The position numbers and the translations under genes were made by a program. Under the pieces are notes generated by a model that worked only from the letters and a program-made list of their open reading frames with translations, was not told the DNA's origin and did no database searches. Of a DNA stretch of 39,092 nt, positions 1 through 7,398 are shown piece after piece (the first letter of the stretch is position 1; each line of letters starts with the position of its first letter). Source of the stretch: Candidatus Sericytochromatia bacterium (GTDB lineage Bacteria > Cyanobacteriota > Sericytochromatia > UBA7694); NCBI GenBank assembly GCA_018780035.1, contig JADMKE010000060.1, positions 1 through 39,092 on the forward strand, written 5' to 3'.

Positions 1-66
1 CACCCCCCGCCAAGTCCATTGGCTATGGCAGGAGCACTGTGCGATTATTTGGTAGCCAAAACGCGC

Positions 67-1026
67 TTAGACCTGACTGAGGTCAACCAGGCTGACAATA
101 TTTCGGCCCAGGGTTTTGGCCTCTTTCATGGCCTTGTCTGCGGCAGCCAGTAACAGCGTGGGGTCAAGATTGTCATCTTGGGGGTAGAGAGTGATTCCCC
201 CCAGGCTGGCGGTGAGAGGAATCGGGACCCCTTCATGTTCCAATTGCAGGCCTTCAATACTTGAGCGCAGGGTTTCGGCAACGGCCCGTGCCCCTTCGTA
301 ATGGGTATTCGGCAGCAGCACCACAAATTGCTGACCTGTAAACCGGGCACTGAGATCACCTGGACGCAGGGGATAATGCCTGAGGATATCTCCCACAGCG
401 CGCAGACACCGATCTGCCACAGCAGTGCCAAATTCTTGATTGAGCTGCTTAAAGAGATCCATGTCAATCAAAAGCAGAGAGAGATATTGCTGCTCACGCA
501 GGGCCCGCCGCCACTCGCGATTGAGATTTTGTTCAAAAGTCAGGCGTTTGCTCAAATGGGTGAGGGGGTCAATATCCGCAAAACTCTGCAATTGAATCCG
601 CACCGCCTCCAACTCCATTTCGAGAGATTGAATGCGTTGATGGGATTTATTCAGGGCCAAGGCCGTTTGGATTCGGGCCTGAAAGTCAACAGCCTGGGGT
701 GGGTAGGGCAATAGGTCTTGGGCACCCACATTCAGCAATGTTGCCGCATCTTCAAATTCAGGGGGGGTTAAAAGCAAAATGGGTGTCAGACTAAATCTCT
801 CCAAAGCCTTCAAGCGCTGAATAGTTTCTGCAGGGCTGAGACCTTGCAAATCCGGTGCGAGCAACACTAATTCGATTTTTGCTGCTTTTTCGGGCTCAGC
901 TTCGAGCCACTCCAGAGCGGCTTCACCAGACAAACAGAGGTGTACTTCCTGTTGAAATTGTTCTTCCAGCGGTTTTTGTAAATTCTCATACGCACTGGGC
1001 ATTGCCGCAATCATTAAAATGGCCAT
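67..1026 (-). CDS. Degenerate receiver-GGDEF domain protein
   Basis: 319 residues. The N-terminal third (about 1-125) folds like a response-regulator receiver: the strand that normally ends in the phospho-accepting Asp reads ELVLLAPDLQG, so that Asp appears replaced by Ala, and the usual Lys-Pro near the end reads LPYPP. A helical linker follows, then a GGDEF domain (about 150-319) recognisable from DPLTHLSKR, LLLIDMDLFKQLN and LTASLGGITLYP. The signature GG(D/E)EF loop reads FTGQQF, and the usual YGHxxGD stretch reads FGTAVADRC. One metal-binding Asp (LIDMD) remains. Known active diguanylate cyclases need the acidic signature residues, so I infer an inactive or GTP/c-di-GMP-sensing protein rather than a cyclase. 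It is divergent from a gene carrying a c-di-GMP riboswitch, which makes a c-di-GMP connection plausible. The domain assignment is firm; the loss of activity is inferred. Confidence 0.85.
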   Translation of the reverse strand: MAILMIAAMPSAYENLQKPLEEQFQQEVHLCLSGEAALEWLEAEPEKAAKIELVLLAPDLQGLSPAETIQRLKALERFSLTPILLLTPPEFEDAATLLNVGAQDLLPYPPQAVDFQARIQTALALNKSHQRIQSLEMELEAVRIQLQSFADIDPLTHLSKRLTFEQNLNREWRRALREQQYLSLLLIDMDLFKQLNQEFGTAVADRCLRAVGDILRHYPLRPGDLSARFTGQQFVVLLPNTHYEGARAVAETLRSSIEGLQLEHEGVPIPLTASLGGITLYPQDDNLDPTLLLAAADKAMKEAKTLGRNIVSLVDLSQV

Positions 1027-1205
1027 TCCACGCTACACACCTTTTTTCGTCATTCAGAACAGTTTAACACGTCCCATGTGAGCCAGACCACAGCGGGTAC
1101 TTGCGCAAACTCACATCCGGGTTGTGAGCCTCTTCCTTAGAAAACAGCTCACGTTTTTTTATACTGACAAGTGTTTCACCCCTTTGGCGAGAGTCAAAGG
1201 AAAAA

Positions 1206-1267
1206 GGCAAACCCGTCGCGAGGCGGGGACGCAAAGCCACGGGACTCAAGTAGTTAGCCGGGTTGCC
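1206..1267 (+). promoter_or_regulatory. Cyclic di-GMP-I (GEMM) riboswitch
   Basis: The leader of the DJ-1 lipoprotein gene carries the hallmarks of the GEMM-I aptamer. GGCAA (1206-1210) pairs with TTGCC (1263-1267) as the closing helix. CCCGTC-GCGA-GGCGGG (1212-1227) forms a hairpin capped by a GNRA tetraloop. The conserved joining segment GGGACGCAAAGCC follows (about 1225-1237), then a second stem and the TAGTTAGCCGGG side of the aptamer. No clear rho-independent terminator lies between the aptamer and the ATG at 1317, and the ribosome binding site AAAGGAG (1296-1302) is only about 30 nt downstream. I therefore infer control of translation initiation, but the direction (on or off) cannot be read from the sequence. 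Confidence 0.88.
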
Positions 1268-1316
1268 CATTGGTTCCTAAATTCTTTTTATCGCTAAAGG
1301 AGCGTGTATTTATCTT

Positions 1317-3080
1317 ATGTCTTTATTTTTATCTGGTCGTTTTTCTGGTCGTTTTTCGCGCAAAGCAGTTTTAGCCTCTTTCCTGGCCAGCTCCACACTA
1401 TTAAGTGCCTGTGGTTACACCGCTGTCTCTACACATCTGACAGCTACAGAGGCCTCTCCGACTTTAAGCGGTGGCAAAGTAAGTTCCACACAATTGCCTG
1501 CCTCCCTTGCAAGAACTGCAAAAGCTGGTTTTGGTATTCAGTCTGCCAGCCAAGCTCCCCATGTCTTGATGGTGGTGGCCAATCACGATTTTTGGTATGG
1601 TGACTACGCCTTTACCCGCCAGGGTTTACTCAACAGTGGCGCACAAGTGACTGTGGCTGCTGCCACGACCCAAACCGCTTTTCCCCAAGCCGGTAGTGGC
1701 GGCAATTCTATTCAGCCCGATCTGGCTTTGGCTGATGTTAATCCTGCTGATTTTGATGCAATTGTCTTTATGGGCGGCTGGGGGGCCTCAGCTTTCCAAT
1801 TTGGCATGGGCCAAACCTATGCCCATGGGGCTTACAACGGCTCTGCCAGCCTGCGCAGCCAAACCAATCAGCTGATCTCTACCTTTTTGGCCCAGGGCAA
1901 ATTTGTCTCTGGTCTCTGCCACGGTGTGACCGCCCTGGCTTATGCCAGAGTGGATGGTGTCAGCCCCCTGCAAGGGCGCCAAGTGGTGGGCTGGAATGGT
2001 TATGCTCCCCAAATTCAGGGCCAGGGGTATCCCACCAGCCGGATGCAAATTGAAAGCAATGGCGCAATTATGGCTGCGGCCGGGGCTGTGGGCAACCCTG
2101 CCACATCAACGGATGACGTGGTCGTCGATGGACAGATTATCACAGGCGAAAATGTCGACAGTGGCTATCGCTTGGGTCAGGTCTTGGTTGAGCAGATTCG
2201 TGCCCAACAGGCCCCGGCTCCTTTGCCCACGCCAGCTTCAACTCCAGAACCAACCCCAGAACCAGTGCTAGCACCCACGATAGCACCTGTGCTAGCACCC
2301 ACTCCGACTCCAACCGCAGTTCCACCGACTGCAACACCGACTGCAACACCGACTGCAACACCGACTGCAACACCGACTGCAACACCCACTGCTGAACCCA
2401 CTGCGGCTCCCCCTCTACCGGTTTTGATGGTGATTGCCAACCGCGATTTTTATTACCGCGAGTATGCTGTACCCCGCGCCGAATTGATGGCTGCTGGTTT
2501 GCAGGTACATGTAGCAGCCCAGACCACCCAACTGAGTTATCCCCACCCCGACAGTGGGCAAGGCCAGTCCAGTGGGGAAGTGAGACCGGATTACGCCCTC
2601 TCTCAAGTGCGTTCTGAAGACTATTCAGCCATCCTCTTTGTCGGCGGCTGGGGCTCTTCGGCCTACCAATACGCCCCACCGGGGGTCTATACCAACACAC
2701 TTTACAACGGCACCCCCGAAGTCAAAGCCACTGCCAACCGCCTGATTGGCGAGTTTATGGCGCAGAACAAATATGTAACAGCGATTTGCCATGGAGTCTC
2801 TGTTTTGGCTTGGGCTCGGGTCAATGGCCGCAGCCCCCTGGCCGGTCGACGTGCCACAGGTGGCCCGTTTCTGCCCCACTTGGTGAATTATCCCCCCCAA
2901 TACAACACAAGTTGGTATATCTCTGCCAATCAGGGAATTGCAGTGCCCTCCCGTTCGATCGGCAATATCCACAGCGCTGCTGATGACGTGATTGTCGATG
3001 GCCGGATGATTGTGGCTGAAGATTACGACAGTGCCGAACTCTTTGGCCAGACCTTGGCCCGCCACTTACAGAATCCTTAA
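1317..3080 (+). CDS. Lipoprotein with two DJ-1/PfpI domains
   Basis: 587 residues. The N-terminal signal ends in a lipobox (LLSAC, Cys about residue 32), predicting a membrane-anchored exported protein. Two DJ-1/PfpI-type domains follow. The first has GLCHGVTAL and the second AICHGVSVL, each placing the nucleophile Cys in the elbow seen in this superfamily, preceded by VFMGGWG and LFVGGWG. The upstream acidic residue is Glu in domain 2 (REYAVP) and Asp in domain 1 (GDYAFT). The domains are joined by a long Pro/Thr linker with perfect TPTA repeats. Known DJ-1/PfpI members include proteases, glyoxalases, deglycases and amidotransferase-like proteins; the substrate here is unknown. The ATG at 1317 is the only start between the riboswitch and the signal peptide. 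Expression is probably under c-di-GMP control. Confidence 0.88.
   Translation: MSLFLSGRFSGRFSRKAVLASFLASSTLLSACGYTAVSTHLTATEASPTLSGGKVSSTQLPASLARTAKAGFGIQSASQAPHVLMVVANHDFWYGDYAFTRQGLLNSGAQVTVAAATTQTAFPQAGSGGNSIQPDLALADVNPADFDAIVFMGGWGASAFQFGMGQTYAHGAYNGSASLRSQTNQLISTFLAQGKFVSGLCHGVTALAYARVDGVSPLQGRQVVGWNGYAPQIQGQGYPTSRMQIESNGAIMAAAGAVGNPATSTDDVVVDGQIITGENVDSGYRLGQVLVEQIRAQQAPAPLPTPASTPEPTPEPVLAPTIAPVLAPTPTPTAVPPTATPTATPTATPTATPTATPTAEPTAAPPLPVLMVIANRDFYYREYAVPRAELMAAGLQVHVAAQTTQLSYPHPDSGQGQSSGEVRPDYALSQVRSEDYSAILFVGGWGSSAYQYAPPGVYTNTLYNGTPEVKATANRLIGEFMAQNKYVTAICHGVSVLAWARVNGRSPLAGRRATGGPFLPHLVNYPPQYNTSWYISANQGIAVPSRSIGNIHSAADDVIVDGRMIVAEDYDSAELFGQTLARHLQNP
2325..2384 (+). repeat. 12-bp tandem repeat coding a TPTA linker
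   Basis: Five consecutive perfect 12-bp units (CCGACTGCAACA) encode the Thr-Pro-Thr-Ala linker between the two DJ-1 domains. The unit keeps frame, so slippage would change linker length by four residues without breaking the gene. Confidence 0.9.
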
Positions 3081-3174
3081 CTTTTGATGCAAGTACCTGT
3101 AAGCCCTTTGTAAGGGCGTCCCGTTAGACTGGTTTTACAGGTTAATCAGAAAAAGGTCCGCGAGCCCTTTTGGA

Positions 3175-3200
3175 GCCGGCATTTTATGCCCGGCTTTTTT
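3175..3200 (+). terminator. Rho-independent terminator
   Basis: GCCGGCAT and ATGCCCGGC (3175-3194) pair around a TTT loop with one bulge, followed by TTTTTT. It lies about 95 nt after the DJ-1 lipoprotein stop codon and before the thioesterase promoter region. Confidence 0.75.
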
Positions 3201-3282
3201 CTTTTGGGAAAGTGATGTGTGCTGACTGGGATGTAAAGAACTGTGATAGAATAACCCCACATAAATTCAAAACAGGTGAACC

Positions 3283-3756
3283 ATGAGCCCGCTGCCACCC
3301 ACCAATCCACTCTCTGCTGAAGAATGTGCAGAAATGGCACGCCTCTGGAACGCCAGTCCGGTCTTGCAATTGATGGGGGTTAAAATTGACCTCTCTCAGC
3401 CCGATGCCATTCGGGCTCAAATTGATCCACTTTTGCCCCAGCACCGGGGGGGATTGGGCAGTGATGCCGTCAATGGTGCAGTCATCTCTGGTCTTTTTGA
3501 CCTGATGATTGGTTTGGTTGGCATTGTCAACAGCCAAAAGCACCGCACAGGCACGGTTCAGCTCAATATTCAGTTTGTCAGACCCTTACGTGGGTCGATT
3601 TTGCAGGCTGAGTCCCGTTTGATCAAAGCGGGCAAGTCTCTGATCTTTGCCCGCAGCGAGATTCTCGACGAACAGGGCCGGATCTGTGCAAGTTGTGAGG
3701 GCATTGCCTCGGTTGACTTCGACAAACCCCCGGTGGAAAACTATATGGCCGTTTAG
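3283..3756 (+). CDS. PaaI-like hotdog-fold thioesterase
   Basis: 157 residues, the usual size of a single-domain hotdog thioesterase. The core helix motif appears as HRGGLGSDAVNGAVISGLFDLMIG, broken here as HRGGLGSDAVNG then AVISGLFDLMIG, followed by the strands VQLNIQFVRPLRG and LIFARSEILDEQG. Family members of the PaaI/YdiI type hydrolyse acyl-CoA or aryl-CoA thioesters in the cytoplasm; the specific substrate cannot be told. AGGTGA (3273-3278) is a good ribosome binding site for the ATG. An extended -10-like TGTGATAGAAT lies at 3242-3252. The esterase gene starts 2 nt after the stop, so the two are probably co-transcribed. Confidence 0.75.
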   Translation: MSPLPPTNPLSAEECAEMARLWNASPVLQLMGVKIDLSQPDAIRAQIDPLLPQHRGGLGSDAVNGAVISGLFDLMIGLVGIVNSQKHRTGTVQLNIQFVRPLRGSILQAESRLIKAGKSLIFARSEILDEQGRICASCEGIASVDFDKPPVENYMAV

Positions 3757-3758
3757 CC

Positions 3759-4628
3759 GTGCGCGTCAAAAAACTCAGCCTCAAAAACAAAATTCTGAAT
3801 CAGGTTCCGCCCTTTCGCTATCTTCGGGGGCGGATCACGCGTCTGCCTGTGCACTCCCACTATCTCCACAACAGCCGCATGTTGGATATTTATTTGCCCC
3901 CAGCTTATGATCGCGAGCCCAACAGACATTTTCCGGTTTTGTATATGCATGATGGCAATAATCTCTTTTTTCCAGAAATCGCCTTTGGCGGTATGCCCTG
4001 GCATGTTGATCGGATGTTAAACCGCCTGATCAGCCACAAATTGGTTGAAGAGCTGATTGTTGTTGGGGTATACAATACCCCTGGGCGTGACAGTGAATAT
4101 ACCTGGACCCGGATGCATACCCGCTGGGGCTCCGAAGGGGGCCAAGGTGAGCGCTATGCCCGCTTTCTCAGCGAAGAGGTCAAAGGACTGATCGACCACA
4201 ATTTTCGCACCCTGCGCGACCAGCGCCACACCGCAGTGATGGGGTCTTCGTTGGGCGGTTTGATCTCGTTTTACCTGGGACTCTATTATCCCCATGTCTA
4301 TGGCAATATTGGTATGGTCTCCCCCTCTTTTTGGTGGGACAACCGCCGCGCCATCAAAGATGCCCGCCAATTCCCCCCCCACTTACAGCTTTGGCTGGAT
4401 ATGGGCACCCGTGAAGGGGACGAGCGCACAAAGGTTGAACACAACGAAAATATCTTAAATCTGCGCGCGATGAAAATCGCCCTCGAAAACCGGGGCTACC
4501 GAGAAGGGGTCGATTTGGCCTATCTCGAAGACCGGGGAGGGCGTCACAACGAGTGGCATTGGGGGCAACGTCTGCATTTGCCTTTGATCTACTTTTTTGG
4601 CAAGCGCAAAAACCTGATTATGAGTTGA
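3759..4628 (+). CDS. Putative esterase (alpha/beta hydrolase)
   Basis: 289 residues of the putative esterase family that includes enterochelin esterase-like and esterase D-like proteins. Visible landmarks are the early strands RMLDIYLPPAYD, FPVLYMHDGNNLF, and the nucleophile elbow GSSLGG (about residue 168) within AVMGSSLGGLISFYLG. A late His in GGRHNEWHW is a good catalytic candidate. There is no signal peptide, so a cytoplasmic enzyme is likely. The GTG at 3759 is used because no early ATG exists and the domain begins within 20 residues; the ribosome binding site is weak, suggesting translational coupling to the thioesterase upstream. The substrate is unknown. Confidence 0.75.
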   Translation: MRVKKLSLKNKILNQVPPFRYLRGRITRLPVHSHYLHNSRMLDIYLPPAYDREPNRHFPVLYMHDGNNLFFPEIAFGGMPWHVDRMLNRLISHKLVEELIVVGVYNTPGRDSEYTWTRMHTRWGSEGGQGERYARFLSEEVKGLIDHNFRTLRDQRHTAVMGSSLGGLISFYLGLYYPHVYGNIGMVSPSFWWDNRRAIKDARQFPPHLQLWLDMGTREGDERTKVEHNENILNLRAMKIALENRGYREGVDLAYLEDRGGRHNEWHWGQRLHLPLIYFFGKRKNLIMS

Positions 4629-4641
4629 GGAGAACAAAACA

Positions 4642-4983
4642 GTGATAGAACTGCCGTCCCACGCCGCCATGACCGATTACCAGCGATATATAGAGCAATT
4701 GGAAATCTTGCATGGTTGGCAGGATGTGGACCTGATTCACAATTGTTTTTTGCTCGGCGAAGAGATGGGTGAGCTGTTTAAGGCCATTCGCCGGACCGAA
4801 AAACTCTACTTACAAGCAAGTGAAAGCACCCCCGAAAAAGAAGGGGTCAAAAAAGAGGTTGCAGAAGAGCTTGTGGATGTTTTTAATTATCTGCTGGCTT
4901 TGGCCAATCGCCTGGATATTGACCTCGAAGAGGCCTTTCGAGAAAAAAATGCCCACAACCAAAAGCGGACTTGGTTGGCTTAA
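4642..4983 (+). CDS. MazG-like nucleotide pyrophosphohydrolase
   Basis: 113 residues. The two MazG metal-binding helices are visible: GEEMGELFKAI and, about 40 residues later, EVAEELVDVFNYLLALAN, giving the EExxE...ExxD pattern of all-alpha NTP pyrophosphohydrolases. Known relatives hydrolyse (d)NTPs to monophosphates and act in nucleotide-pool cleaning. GTG at 4642 is chosen because GAGGAG (4627-4632) sits 9 nt upstream; an internal ATG at 4669 is the alternative and would leave the domain intact. It follows the esterase gene by 13 nt. Confidence 0.75.
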   Translation: MIELPSHAAMTDYQRYIEQLEILHGWQDVDLIHNCFLLGEEMGELFKAIRRTEKLYLQASESTPEKEGVKKEVAEELVDVFNYLLALANRLDIDLEEAFREKNAHNQKRTWLA

Positions 4984-5004
4984 AAAAAATTTATCCTATT
5001 GCCA

Positions 5005-5032
5005 TTGAAATTTGCCCCCAAAGGGTTATAGT
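5005..5032 (+). promoter_or_regulatory. Candidate sigma-70 promoter for the kinase gene
   Basis: TTGAAA (5005-5010) and TATAGT (5027-5032) are 16 nt apart. The predicted transcript would begin near 5040, downstream of the TTG codon that could open the reading frame at 5012. This supports ATG 5093 as the real start. Confidence 0.5.
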
Positions 5033-5092
5033 ATACTTATTCGCCCACTGCTGAATGACACAATTTTTTCTTTTTTAGGGAATTCTGACAAT

Positions 5093-6514
5093 ATGTTACA
5101 GCAAGGTATGACCTTTGCCCAACGCTATGTCCTCCTCGACCAAAAAGGCCAAGGTGGGATGGCGACTATTTTTCGTGCTTTGGACCTCGAAACGAATCAA
5201 ATGGTGGCAGTGAAACACCTCAATTTGCCAGAAAACCTCTCCGAAGCAGAGCGCCAAACCCGAATAGAGCGTTTTGAATCAGAAGTACAGATTCTGGGAC
5301 TGCTCAACCACGCCAATATTATGGCGATTTATGAATATATTGTGCAATCGGACAACCACGTAATGGTGCTGGAAATGCTTGATGGCCAGGAACTCAAGCC
5401 CTTTGTTCAAAGCAATAACCTGACTATGCGGCAAAAATTGCTCTTGCTGGATCAATTGATGGACGCCTTGGAATATGTTCACAGCCACGGGATTATTCAC
5501 TGTGACCTCAAACCCGAAAACGTCATGGTGATCAATGGGGATACAGTCAAATTGCTGGATTTTGGCATTGCCAGAATTGAAGGGAGCGAGACCCCGGCTT
5601 CCCGCGATGCGCTCGTCGGGACGGTAGCATATATGTCCCCCGAGCAATTGCAAAACAGCAAGATCAGTCACAACCAAATAGATATTTATTCTCTGGGTGT
5701 GGTCATGTACGAAATTTTGACAGGCCGCTTGCCCTTTGATGCAGATAACCCCGGTACGGCGATGCTGATGATCTTGAACAACGAACCCATTCCACCCGAT
5801 CAGCTCAATCCGCTTTTGGGTCAAGATCTCGGAACCCTGATCATGACCTGTTTGCAAAAACGCACCCAGCATCGCTTTCGCCAATGCCGCCAATTGCGCC
5901 AATTGATGCGGGTCGTGATCGAACGCAGTTTCCCCGAAACTGCGCCCAATGGCCCACCTGAACGCAGTTATTTGCCCAAGATCAAGCCTTTTGAACATTT
6001 TGGACTTTTACCAGAATTTGAGCAATTGGTGCGGGCCGGGGCCAGTGGTCAATGTATCCTTTGGAATACCTTTATGGAAGGCAGTCTCTGGCTCGATCAA
6101 GGTGCCTTGATCCATATTGATATCAAAAACAAAGCTTATCCCCCCCTTGTGGCTTTTTCTTCACTGAGTGTTTGGGACAGCGGCAGTTTGATGTTTTTTG
6201 CCCGCAGCGCCCCGCCCGCAAAACCCTTGGAGATGCCCCAAGGCGAAGAACTGTTGAGCGAAGCCCGCAACTATCTGGTGAAATATTTTGAATTTTGGGA
6301 GTTTTACCAAACCTCAGATATTCCCGAAATTATCATGATGCCCAGTGCGGCTAGCCGCTTGCCCGATGCTTCTTTGGCTCTGCTCGATCTGATCGATGGC
6401 AAACTCTGCGTGGGCCAGCTGTATGCCGCCATGCCCCACGAACCGCTGGCTTTTATGGAAGGCATGAAAAGCCTCGAAGACCGCCAGTGTATTTTTGTTG
6501 AGCGCTATCGTTAA
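5093..6514 (+). CDS. Ser/Thr protein kinase, non-RD type
   Basis: 473 residues from the ATG at 5093; a longer frame opens at TTG 5012 but overlaps the likely promoter. Kinase landmarks: Gly-rich loop GQGGMATIF (19-27), Lys41 in AVKHL, catalytic loop HCDLKPEN (136-143), DFG (156-158) and YMSPEQ. The residue before the catalytic Asp is Cys instead of Arg, so this is a non-RD kinase, a class normally not controlled by activation-loop phosphorylation. After about residue 300 comes a second region (GQCILWN, GSLWLDQGALIHIDI, GSLMFFA) that resembles DUF4388/PATAN-type output domains; that assignment is weaker. No transmembrane segment is seen, so it is likely cytoplasmic. Partners are unknown; the polyphosphate operon starts 120 nt downstream. 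Confidence 0.87.
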   Translation: MLQQGMTFAQRYVLLDQKGQGGMATIFRALDLETNQMVAVKHLNLPENLSEAERQTRIERFESEVQILGLLNHANIMAIYEYIVQSDNHVMVLEMLDGQELKPFVQSNNLTMRQKLLLLDQLMDALEYVHSHGIIHCDLKPENVMVINGDTVKLLDFGIARIEGSETPASRDALVGTVAYMSPEQLQNSKISHNQIDIYSLGVVMYEILTGRLPFDADNPGTAMLMILNNEPIPPDQLNPLLGQDLGTLIMTCLQKRTQHRFRQCRQLRQLMRVVIERSFPETAPNGPPERSYLPKIKPFEHFGLLPEFEQLVRAGASGQCILWNTFMEGSLWLDQGALIHIDIKNKAYPPLVAFSSLSVWDSGSLMFFARSAPPAKPLEMPQGEELLSEARNYLVKYFEFWEFYQTSDIPEIIMMPSAASRLPDASLALLDLIDGKLCVGQLYAAMPHEPLAFMEGMKSLEDRQCIFVERYR

Positions 6515-6636
6515 TTCGCACTTAGGTCTGCGCCTGTGATCCTTTTCATGTCTCCCGCTGTGCCGCCCGTGTTACTATTTTAAGACAGTTTGGCCCATAA
6601 AAATGAGTTTTTTCAGACACGGGAGAGTGTATTGAG

Positions 6637-7398
6637 ATGTTGCCCAAAGAGCGGTTTGTCTTGCTGATTCGTCATGCCGAAGCTGAAATCGATCACGGAG
6701 ATATTCCCGATCCCGAACGCGGATTGACCGCCAAAGGATTGCATCAAATTCATGTACAAGGGGCGCGTTTGGCCGATGGCTGGCGCCCTCAGCGCGTGGT
6801 GGCCAGCCATGCCGTTCGTGCGCGTGACACCGCTCAACGCTTGGCACCTTTTTGGCATCTGCCTGTAGAGGCAGTGGTTCAAGAGGCCTTGCTCTATGAG
6901 GCCCAGGGGGCCGATGAGCTGTTTAATTGGCTGCGTACACAAGATGATGATTTGCATTGCCTGGCATTGGTGGGGCACAACCCCTTGCTCAATTGGCTGC
7001 TGGAAATGCTCACAGCTTGCCCGAGTGAAAACTTTCCCAAAGGGGCTGTCGCGGGCCTGCGCCTGCCCTGCGCCCATTGGAAAGATTTGCAGGCCGGCAC
7101 CGCAGAACTCTGTTTTTTTTACTTGCCAACCCAAACGCCCGCCAAATTGCGCAAAGCCGATCTCGAAAGACGGCTCAGCCAACAGATCTGGCAATTATTA
7201 CATGGTTTTGAAAGTTTGGAGCGCCCCGACAATGTACGCGAAGCGGTGTCTAAACAGGTCGAAAAACTGGCCAAGAAATTGGAACCGATCTTGCCTGCTT
7301 TGCCCAATTTGGCCTTGCCTGAATATGTAAAACCCTTTCCTGCGCCTAAAAAAGCCCCTGCTCTCACTAAAAAAGCCCCCCGGCGCAAGAAATCATGA
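6637..7398 (+). CDS. SixA-like phosphohistidine phosphatase
   Basis: 253 residues. The histidine-phosphatase signature LLIRHAEAE is at residues 8-16, with a later Arg-rich segment SHAVRARDTAQRL and the second His in LALVGHNPLLNWLL. This is the short-branch SixA layout (about 160 residues) followed by a C-terminal extension of about 90 residues ending in a Lys/Pro/Ala-rich tail. SixA removes phosphate from histidine phosphotransfer proteins. The gene is the first of a tight series: its last 4 nt overlap the polyphosphate kinase start, so a role with the histidine-phosphorylated intermediate of Ppk1 or with phosphate signalling is an attractive inference, not shown by sequence. Confidence 0.82.
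   Translation: MLPKERFVLLIRHAEAEIDHGDIPDPERGLTAKGLHQIHVQGARLADGWRPQRVVASHAVRARDTAQRLAPFWHLPVEAVVQEALLYEAQGADELFNWLRTQDDDLHCLALVGHNPLLNWLLEMLTACPSENFPKGAVAGLRLPCAHWKDLQAGTAELCFFYLPTQTPAKLRKADLERRLSQQIWQLLHGFESLERPDNVREAVSKQVEKLAKKLEPILPALPNLALPEYVKPFPAPKKAPALTKKAPRRKKS

Noticed and set aside
1..66. Possible end of a gene entering from the left edge
   Set aside because: Three short frames are open to the edge, but none is recognisable, so no gene is called.
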